A stretch of DNA of 64,000 nt, taken from contig NZ_JARKMX010000008.1 in assembly GCF_029360705.1 (NCBI RefSeq), positions 803,809-867,808 on the forward strand, read 5' to 3'. Position 1 is the stretch's first letter, and every line of letters begins with the position of its first letter. The translations under genes were made by a program, and so were the position numbers. This document shows positions 27,883-36,407 of the stretch, piece after piece. The DNA comes from Paraflavitalea pollutisoli. GTDB taxonomy: Bacteria > Bacteroidota > Bacteroidia > Chitinophagales > Chitinophagaceae. The notes beneath the pieces are model-generated. The model had not been told where the DNA came from. It saw nothing but the letters and a program-made list of their open reading frames with translations, and ran no database searches.

Positions 27883-27915
27883 AAAAAACCGGAAAGTGTT
27901 CGCGGCACTTTCCGG
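27883..27915 (-). terminator. Minus-strand intrinsic terminator with no matching gene
   Basis: CCGGAAAGTG (27889-27898) and CACTTTCCGG (27906-27915) form a perfect 10-bp stem with a 7-base loop. On the minus strand it is followed by six T (27888-27883). On the plus strand no T-run follows. It therefore points against the fecR-susC operon, and no minus-strand gene lies on its right. Confidence 0.65.
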
Positions 27916-27967
27916 GGATTGTTTCGGTCAACAGCCCGCTGTAACACCAAAGAAGGGCGGGTTAAAC

Positions 27968-27990
27968 ATGTCCCGAAGAATCGGGATGTA
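27968..27990. repeat. Short palindrome before the second SusC gene
   Basis: TCCCGA-AGAA-TCGGGA (27971-27986) is a perfect 6-bp hairpin inside ATG...TGTA flanks. It resembles the TGTCCCG...CGGGA element near 25711-25745. It may be a dispersed intergenic repeat or a leader hairpin of the SusC transcript. Confidence 0.55.
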
Positions 27991-28028
27991 ATGGATGTTT
28001 ATTGTTAAAACCAAAACACTACGAATGT

Positions 28029-31000
28029 ATGGAATTAAAGGCTCTTTTTGATCAGGGGCCGGTCAGGAGAATTTTCAACCATCCCCTGGTCCACCCGCAA
28101 AAGCTGTTAGTGATGAAATTGACCATGCTGCTACTGACGGTCGCCATGCTCCAGGTAAGCGCCAAAGGCGTTTCCCAGACCGTGACATTTACTGCCAAGA
28201 ATGCGCCCATTGAAAGGGCTTTTACAGCCATCAAGAAACAGACCGGCTACGTAGTATTCTACGACTATAAACTTGTAGAAGGATTGCAACCTATTAACGT
28301 GCAGGCTATTAACCTGCCGTTGACCAGTTTCCTCGCAGAGATCCTCAAAGGACGCTCGCTCGATTTCGCGATCGAAGGAAAGACCATCATCATCAGCCGT
28401 GAAACCGCTGCTAAAACAACCCAGCAAACGGTTACGGCAATGGCCGCTCCCCTGCCCCAGACAGTAAACGGAACAGTAACCGATGATACCGGCACACCCC
28501 TGCCCGGCGTAAGCATCACCCTCAAAGGCACCACCAACGGTACCTCGACCGATGCACAGGGACGTTTTACCCTGCAGGCAGAACCCGGACAGGTACTGGT
28601 CATTTCGGCCGTTAGTTTCGAAACACAGGAAGTTAAAGTTGGCACTACGAACCAACTCAACATACAACTGAAGCCCGGCTCCAATTCGCTCGATGAGTCG
28701 GTGGTGATCGGGTATGGTACTGCCATTCGCCGCAGTAACACCGGGAGTGTATCGACGGTAAGAAGCCGCGACATCGCTGCCCAGCCTGTTACCGATCCGT
28801 TGGCCGCCCTCCAGGGCCGCGTACCCGGCTTCTTCGTCAGCTCTTCCAATGGCTTGCCTGGTTCCAGCTTCAAAGTCATGCTGCGGGGTGTCAACTCCAT
28901 CTCCGGTGGCAACGAACCTTTGTACATCATCGATGGAGTACCTTATTTCTCCGAACCCCTCAATGAGTTTACTACCGCCAATGGCAACCAAAGTCCGCTG
29001 GCCTCCATCAACCCGGCCGATATCGACCGCATCGATGTATTGAAAGATGCCGATGCTACCGCGATCTATGGTTCCCGGGGCGCCAATGGCGTGATCCTGA
29101 TCACGACCAAGAAAGGTAAAGCAGGTACTACGCGTTTCAACTTTAACGCCTATTCCGGCGGCAGCCAGGTGGTGAACAAACTCAAGATGCTGTCGACACC
29201 AGAGTACATCAAAATGCGCAAAGAAGCGTATGCCAACGACGGCGTTGCGTACAATGAAACCAATGCACCCGACCTCACCGTGTGGGACCAGAACAAAACC
29301 ACCGATTGGGTCGATTACCTCATGGGCGGCACGTCCAGCGTAACCGACGTACAAGGTTCCGTATCGGGTGGCAATGCGCAAACACGCTTCCTCCTGAGCG
29401 GTGCTTTCCGTCGGGAAACGACCGTTTACCCCAACGACCTGGCCTGGAAACGCGGCGGTGTACACCTCAACGTCGACCACACCAGTCTCGATGGTAAATT
29501 CAACATCGCTGCATCGGTCAACTATTCGAACACCAGTGACAAGACGATGGCCAGTGACCTCGCCACGATGCACAACCTGGCGCCCAATTATCCCCTGTAC
29601 GATGCCAATGGCAAATACTATTGGTTCCAGAACGAACAGAACCCGGCCGCTTATGAGCTGCGCAGGTCCCACAACCGCACCAACAACCTCGTAGCCAGTT
29701 CGAATATCCGGTATACCATTCTGAAAGGGCTCGATGCGAAACTCAACCTGGGTTATACCAATACGACACTCGATCAATTGCAGGTATTCCCCGACGCCAC
29801 CTTCAACCCCGTTACCACTGCCGGTAGCATGACGTATTTTGGCAATGCCAGCAACCGGTCTTACAGCGTAGAACCACAGGTCGATTACCAGCTCGTTATC
29901 GGACAGGGCAAACTGAGTGCGATGGCAGGCGCTACCTGGCAAGAGTTCCTGCGGGAAGGAGAAAGCCTGATTGGCGAAAAATTCCCCAGTGATGCGTTGC
30001 TGGAAGACCAAAAGTCTGCCGGGTCTTTGAGACCGCGCACGTCTACGTACCGTTTCTACCGCTATAATTCTTTCTTCGGAAGACTGAATTACAACTGGGA
30101 CGAAACCTATATCCTGAACGCCACCTTCCGTCGTGACGGATCAACGCGATTCGGTCCCGGCAACCGCTTTGGTAATTTTGGCGCCGTCGGGGCAGCCTGG
30201 GTATTCACCAACGAAAAATTCATCCCTGCCAATAATTTCCTGTCATTTGGTAAACTGCGGGCCAGCTATGGTACTACTGGTAACGACCTGATCGGCGATT
30301 ATGCCTACCTCGACACCTGGTCGCCCGTCAACTTCAACTACGATGGCATCCTGGGGCTCAATGTAACCCGCCAGGCCAATGACTACTATCGCTGGGAAGA
30401 GAACCGCAAGCTGGAAGCTGGCCTGGAACTCGGCTTTGCGAAAAACAGGGTATTGCTCAACGCCAATTTCTACCGCAATATCTCCGGCAATCAACTGGTC
30501 GATTTTCCGCTGTCTCCCCAAACAGGATTCAGCAGCTATGTGACCAACCTGCCCGCAAAGGTGCTTAACTCGGGTATCGAAATTGACCTCACGAGCACCA
30601 ATATCCAAAACAAGGACTTCCGCTGGAAATCGTCTTTCAACATCACCTTCAATAAGAACGAGCTGTTGGAGTTCCCCGAACTGGAGACCACTGGTTATAA
30701 AGAGTTGTACCAGGTAGGCAAGTCATTGACCATCGTAAGAGGATATCAGTCTGCCGGTGTTGATCAGCAAACAGGAAAGGCCATCTTCGTCGACGTTGAC
30801 GGTAACCCCAGTGCCCTGTCGGAGTATTCCGATTATGTGATCCTGGGCAAAACCATGCCCGATTTCTATGGCGGTTTCCAGAACTCCATTAGCTATAAAG
30901 GATTTGAACTCGACTTCCTGTTCCAGTTTGTACAGCAGGAAGGTCCGTCTATCAATTACGGTTACCTTTCCACTGCGTATGGCATCATCCGCAACAAAGA

Positions 31001-31331
31001 TGAGAAGAGTGGCATGAAGCGTTGGCAAAAGCCAGGCGACCTGGTACCCGTACCACGCGCTACTACAACCGCTGGCAATGTGCTGTATGACCAGTATCGT
31101 CTGTCGAGTGCCGTATGGGGCGATGCCTCGTATATCCGGTTGAAGAATGTGTCATTGCGGTACGACCTGTCGAAGTATGTGAAACGGTACAAGATCAGCA
31201 ACCTGAGCGTATATATCACCGGGCAAAACCTGTTGACCATTACCAATTATGAAGGATTCGATCCCGAAACACAGGGACTGGTGATGCCGCCGTTGAGGAC
31301 ATTGACAGCGGGTCTGCAATTCTCCTTCTAA
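28029..31331 (+). CDS. SusC-family TonB-dependent transporter with STN signalling domain
   Basis: The ATG at 28029 (MELKALFDQGPVRRIFNHPL) is preferred over an in-frame TTG at 28002. The hydrophobic export segment is about residues 30-48 (KLTMLLLTVAMLQVSAKGVS). An STN domain follows at about 52-118 (NAPIERAFTAIKKQTGYVVF), the part that contacts the FecR-type anti-sigma factor. A carboxypeptidase-D-like domain (NGTVTDDTGTPLPGVSITLK) and the plug with YIIDGVPYFSEPL and DVLKDADATAIYGSRGANGV come next. The barrel ends LTAGLQFSF. The 1100-aa protein both imports a ligand and reports its presence. SusD follows after 34 bp. The ligand is unknown. Confidence 0.95.
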   Translation: MELKALFDQGPVRRIFNHPLVHPQKLLVMKLTMLLLTVAMLQVSAKGVSQTVTFTAKNAPIERAFTAIKKQTGYVVFYDYKLVEGLQPINVQAINLPLTSFLAEILKGRSLDFAIEGKTIIISRETAAKTTQQTVTAMAAPLPQTVNGTVTDDTGTPLPGVSITLKGTTNGTSTDAQGRFTLQAEPGQVLVISAVSFETQEVKVGTTNQLNIQLKPGSNSLDESVVIGYGTAIRRSNTGSVSTVRSRDIAAQPVTDPLAALQGRVPGFFVSSSNGLPGSSFKVMLRGVNSISGGNEPLYIIDGVPYFSEPLNEFTTANGNQSPLASINPADIDRIDVLKDADATAIYGSRGANGVILITTKKGKAGTTRFNFNAYSGGSQVVNKLKMLSTPEYIKMRKEAYANDGVAYNETNAPDLTVWDQNKTTDWVDYLMGGTSSVTDVQGSVSGGNAQTRFLLSGAFRRETTVYPNDLAWKRGGVHLNVDHTSLDGKFNIAASVNYSNTSDKTMASDLATMHNLAPNYPLYDANGKYYWFQNEQNPAAYELRRSHNRTNNLVASSNIRYTILKGLDAKLNLGYTNTTLDQLQVFPDATFNPVTTAGSMTYFGNASNRSYSVEPQVDYQLVIGQGKLSAMAGATWQEFLREGESLIGEKFPSDALLEDQKSAGSLRPRTSTYRFYRYNSFFGRLNYNWDETYILNATFRRDGSTRFGPGNRFGNFGAVGAAWVFTNEKFIPANNFLSFGKLRASYGTTGNDLIGDYAYLDTWSPVNFNYDGILGLNVTRQANDYYRWEENRKLEAGLELGFAKNRVLLNANFYRNISGNQLVDFPLSPQTGFSSYVTNLPAKVLNSGIEIDLTSTNIQNKDFRWKSSFNITFNKNELLEFPELETTGYKELYQVGKSLTIVRGYQSAGVDQQTGKAIFVDVDGNPSALSEYSDYVILGKTMPDFYGGFQNSISYKGFELDFLFQFVQQEGPSINYGYLSTAYGIIRNKDEKSGMKRWQKPGDLVPVPRATTTAGNVLYDQYRLSSAVWGDASYIRLKNVSLRYDLSKYVKRYKISNLSVYITGQNLLTITNYEGFDPETQGLVMPPLRTLTAGLQFSF

Positions 31332-31365
31332 ACCGGTTATTAAAAGATTAAAAAGACAAGAAACG

Positions 31366-32757
31366 ATGAAACGCATTCATATATCGATCCTCATCCTGGC
31401 GCTGGCGGCGGCAAGTGCCTGCAACAAGTATGTTGATACACCGGAGCCAAAGAACGAGCTCCCATCGGGACTGGCTTTCTCCGACGACAAAACGGCTACC
31501 GCCTCGATGGTCGGCCTGTACAGCAACATGAACGCCTTCAACTATTACTATGCGAATGTATTGATGAGCTACCTGAGTGGCATGCAGGCCGACGAGATGG
31601 CTTACCTCTCAGCCTTCGCCAGCTACGATGTGTTCAGGTTGAACAACCTGTTGCCCAATAGCCAGTATGTACAAAGCATGTGGCGCGACCAGTACACGTT
31701 TATCTACCATGCCAACGCGGTGATAGAAGGTGTTACAGCATCCCCCAATATATCGGCGGGTGTACGCGACCAGTTGCTGGGCGAAGCGTATTTCATGCGC
31801 GCCTTCCTGCATTTTTACCTGGTCAATATGTACGGCAACATACCGCTCATCCTGACCACCAATACCACCGAAAACAACGTAAAGCCACAAACACCGGCTA
31901 CCGAAGTGTACAAGCAGATCATCAGCGACCTGACGGAGGCGAAGAAACGCCTGGCTGACAACTATCAATCCGCAAACCGCGTACGGCCCAACAAAGCGGT
32001 CGCTACGGCGCTGCTGGCACGTGTATACCTGTATACCAAACAGTGGAGTGCCGCGGAAGCAGAGGCAACCCTGGTATTGCAGGATGGCAAGTACGCCTTG
32101 CTGAAAGACCTCAATACGGTCTTCCTGGCCAATAGCCGCGAAGCCCTTTGGCAACTGATGCCGGTGAATGTATCGGGGGGGCGCAATACCTGGGAAGGAT
32201 TTACTACCGTACCTGCTTCCGCCACCGGTCTGCCGTTATTCAGATTGGATACGACCAACCTGATCAAGAAGTTTGAAGCCGGCGACAAGCGCCTGGCCAA
32301 CTGGGCGGGCACCCGTACCACCACCACCGGCGCCACCATCTATTTCCCGTACAAGTACAAAGTTCGTACGTCTACCGCGACTACCCTGAGCGAGTTTTCG
32401 ATGGTGTTGCGCATCGCCGAGCAGTACCTGATCCGTGCCGAGGCACGTATACAACAGGACAAGCTCAGCGATGGCCGCTCCGACCTGGACTCGATCCGGG
32501 TGCGGGCCGGACTGGGCGTATTGCCTGCCAGCCTCGATAAAGCGGCCTTGCTGCTGGCGACAGAGCAGGAGCGCAAAGTAGAGCTGTTTGCAGAGTGGGG
32601 CCATCGTTGGTTCGACCTGAAACGTACCGGCCGCTCCACCGCAGTGCTGGGACCCATCAAAGGAACGAATTGGCAGGCGACAGACACCCTCTACCCTATT
32701 CCATCAGACGCTATCAGAACGAACCTCAACCTGGATCAGAACGATGGTTATAAATAA
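31366..32757 (+). CDS. RagB/SusD-family nutrient-binding outer-membrane lipoprotein
   Basis: The 463-aa product begins MKRIHISILILALAAASAC, a lipoprotein signal with Cys19. It has the RagB/SusD layout: an N-terminal SGLAFSDDKTATASMVGLYS helix, the conserved LLGEAYFMRAFLHFYLVNMY block near residue 135-155, AVATALLARVYLYTKQWSAA (TPR-like), and the C-terminal ERKVELFAEWGHRWFDLKRT signature followed by LYPIPSDAIRTN. It would cap the SusC barrel coded 34 bp upstream. A hairpin with a T-run lies between this gene and the thioredoxin gene. Confidence 0.95.
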   Translation: MKRIHISILILALAAASACNKYVDTPEPKNELPSGLAFSDDKTATASMVGLYSNMNAFNYYYANVLMSYLSGMQADEMAYLSAFASYDVFRLNNLLPNSQYVQSMWRDQYTFIYHANAVIEGVTASPNISAGVRDQLLGEAYFMRAFLHFYLVNMYGNIPLILTTNTTENNVKPQTPATEVYKQIISDLTEAKKRLADNYQSANRVRPNKAVATALLARVYLYTKQWSAAEAEATLVLQDGKYALLKDLNTVFLANSREALWQLMPVNVSGGRNTWEGFTTVPASATGLPLFRLDTTNLIKKFEAGDKRLANWAGTRTTTTGATIYFPYKYKVRTSTATTLSEFSMVLRIAEQYLIRAEARIQQDKLSDGRSDLDSIRVRAGLGVLPASLDKAALLLATEQERKVELFAEWGHRWFDLKRTGRSTAVLGPIKGTNWQATDTLYPIPSDAIRTNLNLDQNDGYK

Positions 32758-32774
32758 CGGATAGTAACGCTCCA

Positions 32775-32809
32775 GCCCCGGTGGTGCCATTGCTGCCGGG
32801 GCATTTTTT
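32775..32809 (+). terminator. Terminator or attenuator between susD and the thioredoxin gene
   Basis: GCCCCGG at 32775-32781 pairs with CCGGGGC at 32796-32802, with A then six T following (32804-32809). It ends 15 bp before the next start codon, so it may lower expression of the last gene without cutting it off from the operon. Confidence 0.7.
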
Positions 32810-32824
32810 AAATGCAAGACAAAC

Positions 32825-34630
32825 ATGAACAAGCAGATGATGCGAAATATGACGCTGGCAATCATGCTCACCCTGACCGCTTATCGCATGCAGGCGCAGG
32901 AAAGGGTGATCATGACACCACAACAACCGGAGCGGGGCGCCACGGTGACTATTACCTATGATCCGAAGGCACCAGGCGCTACCATCCCCGCGGATGCCCA
33001 AGCGGTGACCCTTGTATTTACTTATAGCAACCTGTACGATGTAGCGTACCGGGTACCGATGGACAGGCAGGAAGGTAAGTGGACCACCAGCTTCAAACTG
33101 GCACGTTACGCCACTTTTGCGGCCTTTCACCTGCAAAGCGGGGAAGCCATCGACCGGCCGGCGCCCAACAAACTGTACGAAGTAGCGGTGTATGACGGCA
33201 AACAGCCAGTGCGTGATGGATTATTGTACAAAGGGTATAGCCTCAGTGCACAAATGGGCCGATCTCCCGAGCTGGCAGCAAAACAGGCAGAACAATACCG
33301 GGCAGAATTGGCCCTGTATCCCGACAACTACGAAGCAAAGCTGCGCTTGTTGGCCTATGAGATGGGCAAAGCTACCGGTGCCGACAAAGAAAAAGTTCGC
33401 CAGCAGGCCTTACAGGTGATCGCCGATAAATTCAATACGGGGCCTACCGTATCGGGCAATGTCAACAAGGTAACGATGGGTTACCTGATCATGGGCGAAA
33501 ACAGCCGGGTAGATTCTATCCGGACAGTGATTCGCCAGCGCTATCCCAATACTGAACTGGGTCGCGAATTGTGGACGGGGTATATCAGCAAAGAGAAGGA
33601 TACGGCAGAGCAGATCGCCTTGTTTGAGAAGGAGTTGAAGAAAGAGACGAAGGCTAATGCCAAGGAATTTGAAGAAATGCACGACCGCCTGTTCAATATC
33701 TATGCGGCACGTAAGAATGGCCCCAAGGCTTTGCTACACGCCCGTAAGATCGCGGTGGAGAGCGATAATCCCTATCGTCCCCATACGCTGAAGGGCATTG
33801 CCCAGCAGTTGCTGGACAACAACATCGCCCTCGACTCCGCCTATGCCTATGCAACGCGCACGCTGGCCTTGGCTGATCAGTTTCCGGTGGGGGTCATTCG
33901 TTATTTCCCCGAGACGGGCTATATTTTCCCTTATGTGGATGACAGCACGCGTCAGGTAGCCTACAGCAAGGCACGTGGCAATATGCAGTCGATCCTGGGA
34001 TTGATCGCCATGAAGCAGGGAAGAAAAGAAGTGGCCGCTGCGCACATGGAAAAGGCTTTGCAGGCGTCTAAAGACAAAGAAACCCTGGACAACATTGCCA
34101 GCTTCTATAAGGAAACCGGCAATTCAGCTAAGTTACAGGAGCTGGAAGCATTGAGAGAGCAGCAGATGCTGGCGAAAGTGAAGACACAGCGCATCAGCCG
34201 TCCGGCGCCATCGCTGGCCGCTTTTGTAGACATGCAGGGAAATCCGGTGCCGGAGTCGGCCTGGAAAAACAAAGTGGTGATCATTGATTTCTGGGCCACC
34301 TGGTGCGTGCCCTGTATGCAGGAGATGCCGTATATCCAGAAGTTGTATGATCAGTACAAAAGCAATCCCAATGTGCAGTTCATGATCGTGAACAGTGGGG
34401 CGCGCAATACGCTGGCCGATGCACAGGGATGGAGTGGGAACAAAAAGTATAGTTTCCCTGTTTACTATACCAATGATCCGGCGGTGGGCGACAAATTCAA
34501 GTTTACCGTGATCCCGGCGACCTATGTGATCGACAAAGAAGGCAATATTCAGTTTGCCAATATCGGATTTGAAGGCCCGGATGTAGAGATGAAATTAAGA
34601 CTGCAGGTAGATATGGTGCTGGGAAAATAA
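32825..34630 (+). CDS. TlpA-like thioredoxin-fold protein with large N-terminal region
   Basis: The 601-aa protein has a Sec-type start (MNKQMMRNMTLAIMLTLTAY, cleavage near MQAQ). The N-terminal 130 residues form a beta-rich domain. A helical TPR-like region follows to about residue 455. The C-terminal 145 residues are a thioredoxin domain with the active site WCVPC at 493-497 (ATWCVPCMQEMPYIQKLYDQ) and the cis-Pro region VIPATYVIDKEGNIQF. Both catalytic cysteines are present, so it may be an active periplasmic disulfide reductase. TlpA-like genes often close SusC/SusD operons in Sphingobacteriia and Chitinophagia, but their substrate link is not understood. It has its own good terminator at 34702-34727. 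Confidence 0.9.
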   Translation: MNKQMMRNMTLAIMLTLTAYRMQAQERVIMTPQQPERGATVTITYDPKAPGATIPADAQAVTLVFTYSNLYDVAYRVPMDRQEGKWTTSFKLARYATFAAFHLQSGEAIDRPAPNKLYEVAVYDGKQPVRDGLLYKGYSLSAQMGRSPELAAKQAEQYRAELALYPDNYEAKLRLLAYEMGKATGADKEKVRQQALQVIADKFNTGPTVSGNVNKVTMGYLIMGENSRVDSIRTVIRQRYPNTELGRELWTGYISKEKDTAEQIALFEKELKKETKANAKEFEEMHDRLFNIYAARKNGPKALLHARKIAVESDNPYRPHTLKGIAQQLLDNNIALDSAYAYATRTLALADQFPVGVIRYFPETGYIFPYVDDSTRQVAYSKARGNMQSILGLIAMKQGRKEVAAAHMEKALQASKDKETLDNIASFYKETGNSAKLQELEALREQQMLAKVKTQRISRPAPSLAAFVDMQGNPVPESAWKNKVVIIDFWATWCVPCMQEMPYIQKLYDQYKSNPNVQFMIVNSGARNTLADAQGWSGNKKYSFPVYYTNDPAVGDKFKFTVIPATYVIDKEGNIQFANIGFEGPDVEMKLRLQVDMVLGK

Positions 34631-34701
34631 TCCATCCCAGCCCAGTTTAAAGATAGTTTTCCCGCCCTATAAACGGAAAACGCGGATGATGTACCCTCCT
34701 T

Positions 34702-34727
34702 GGCCGCCAGCAATGGCGGCCTTTTTT
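34702..34727 (+). terminator. Rho-independent terminator after the thioredoxin gene
   Basis: GGCCGCCA-GCAA-TGGCGGCC forms a perfect 8-bp stem followed by six T. It overlaps the stop codon of the convergent minus-strand gene. Confidence 0.93.
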
Positions 34728-35154
34728 ATTCTTGTAGCGCCTTGGAAAGATGGGGATATTCTGAACTGCAGATAAAATGACACTGTTGGTGCAGTTCCAG
34801 GTCGGCCAGGGAGGCATCATCGCTGTTGAGGTGATAGGTGCGCCTGTCCCAGGACATAAATACGAAAAACTTGAAGAGCCGTTCCCAATAGCGGGCGTCC
34901 AGTTCAAACAGCAGAACGCGGCCTTCAATAATGCCCAATTTATTGGCGTTGGGCTTGGAGGCAAACACCACCCTGGCGCCCGGTGTGGGATCCACAAATG
35001 GCAAATTATTCAACTCGAAATGATGGGGACGGCCTGCATCCGTCAGGTCGGTCACAACCTGCGCCAATTGGCGGAAATCATCTTTACTGCCTAATAAGGT
35101 CAAATTAGGCCCCAAAGAATCCATTACAGTATCGAAGGTAAAATTGAGTTGCAT
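34726..35154 (-). CDS. Orphan protein, intact paralogue of the decayed gene at 35587-36064
   Basis: The start is the ATG at 35154 (MQLNFTFDTVMDSLGPNLTL), because the decayed copy upstream starts at the same residue. The 142-aa protein is soluble with no signal. It has alternating strands and helices, including LGIIEGRVLLFELDARYWER and SWDRRTYHLNSDDASLADLE. I do not recognise the family. It follows a small membrane protein gene by 44 bp and ends inside the convergent terminator. A decayed copy lies on the other side of that membrane protein gene. The position just beyond an Rhs-type toxin operon would suit an old immunity gene, but no direct evidence supports this. Confidence 0.72.
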   Translation of the reverse strand: MQLNFTFDTVMDSLGPNLTLLGSKDDFRQLAQVVTDLTDAGRPHHFELNNLPFVDPTPGARVVFASKPNANKLGIIEGRVLLFELDARYWERLFKFFVFMSWDRRTYHLNSDDASLADLELHQQCHFICSSEYPHLSKALQE

Positions 35155-35198
35155 GGGTGATGAGATAAATCGCTGAGCACGCAAATTACGACAGGCGG

Positions 35199-35564
35199 TC
35201 ATTTTTTGGTAGACTGCCGGAAAAAGATGGCGAGAATCGCATAGTTGATGAGCGTGGCGCCCCAGAAAAAGCACATCGTTTGCCAGCTGCGCAGGAAGGC
35301 AAGGCCTTGCAGCACCAGGAGGATGCCGGACATGATTTCCGGTGAAAATTTGCGGTGCAGAAAGAACACGAAGTTCGCAATGAGATGGAACAGCAGGGCT
35401 ACGACAAACCCCATCCCCAATACCACCATCAATTCACCGAGCCGGCCCGGGTAATTCTGGCTGACCACGAAATAAACGCCGACAGTATACAACAGCAGCA
35501 ATAAACAATTGATGGCAATGGTTTGCAGCCAGGCGACAGTGCGGAATGTATAGTCAGTACTCAT
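35199..35564 (-). CDS. Small four-helix membrane protein of unknown function
   Basis: The 121-aa product starts MSTDYTFRTVAWLQTIAINC. It has about four hydrophobic segments: LLLLLYTVGVYFVV, ELMVVLGMGFVVALLFHLIA, IMSGILLVLQGLAFL and FFWGATLINYAILAIFF. The tail is basic (RQSTKK). No family is recognised. It sits between the decayed gene (22 bp upstream) and its intact paralogue (44 bp downstream), so the three once formed one transcript. It may be a membrane partner of those proteins. Confidence 0.7.
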   Translation of the reverse strand: MSTDYTFRTVAWLQTIAINCLLLLLYTVGVYFVVSQNYPGRLGELMVVLGMGFVVALLFHLIANFVFFLHRKFSPEIMSGILLVLQGLAFLRSWQTMCFFWGATLINYAILAIFFRQSTKK

Positions 35565-35586
35565 GTTCGCGTATTGTCAGCCTAAA

Positions 35587-36064
35587 TTACCTCTTGAGGC
35601 CGAAATTTGCAAACCAGCGACTAAGACTTAGTTCATTATTGGGACTTCTGCGACGCAGAAAGGTGCGCATACTCCGAACTTCATATAAGTTGCACTGCTG
35701 GCTCAGATTCAGGTCAGCAAGAGATGAGTCGTCGCTGTTGAGATAGTAAGTTCGCATATCCCATGACATCAGCACGAAAAACCTAAAAAGCCGTTCCCAG
35801 TAGCGTTGATCCAATTCAAAAAGCAGGGTTCGGCCTTCGATGACCCCGAGTTGCCTGCATTGAGCTTGGAGGTAAACTGCACCTGGCGCCCGGTGTGGGG
35901 TTGACGAAAGGCAGCGCGTTCACCTCAAATTAGTGTGTCGCACTGCCGTCTATCAAACCCACCACAGTTTCTGCTAGTAACCGAAAATCCGACTTGTTGC
36001 CCAGTTAGGACAAATTCGTTCCGGGGAAGTTTAATATGGTGTCGTAAGTAAGATCAAATTGCAT
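35587..36064 (-). pseudogene. Decayed paralogue of the 34726-35154 gene
   Basis: From the ATG at 36064 the reading (MQFDLTYDTILNFPGTNLS, stop) lines up residue by residue with the intact gene. It has TAA stops at about codons 20 and 45 and a frameshift of one base after VNPTPGA. After the shift the match resumes (GVIEGRTLLFELDQRYWERL, then FRFFVLMSWDMRTYYLNSDD) and runs to a stop at 35587, past where the intact protein ends. Similarity along both halves shows an old duplication followed by decay of this copy. Confidence 0.9.
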
Positions 36065-36407
36065 GTGGAACATCAGAGATATTCATGACCGCGAAAATAA
36101 GCCAATCAATCTAGTTTTAAAGCCAACCTAACAGTCTCATAAAAAAGGTCAATAGGGGATTGCCTCTGAATTTTTGTAAATCTTCAGCAGTAAGCCCCCA
36201 TCAACCCTCCATCACTTTATTTTTAGAACAGTTATTCGAAAATAAGTCCTACACAGATCATTCTGAATTCAAACACTAGGAAAACACTCACGCCCAGGTG
36301 ATAATCCATTTGCACCGTTAGGTCGACTACGGCTCCAGTCGGGACCGTCGCTGTAATGAATAGCGAAATGACATAGTACCGCATTGCTCATTCATTCAAG
36401 CAATTAA
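36065..36407. other. AT-rich gap upstream of the decayed gene
   Basis: These 343 bases hold no gene I can support. The only notable frame is a 50-codon minus-strand ORF at 36232-36384 (begins MRYYVISLFITATVPTGAVV), which looks like a signal peptide followed by a short tail and may be a gene remnant. Base composition is clearly AT-richer than the nearby uptake locus. Confidence 0.45.

Noticed and set aside
28131..30011. 626-codon minus-strand ORF
   Set aside because: It is antisense to the STN-SusC gene, with no protein-like motifs.
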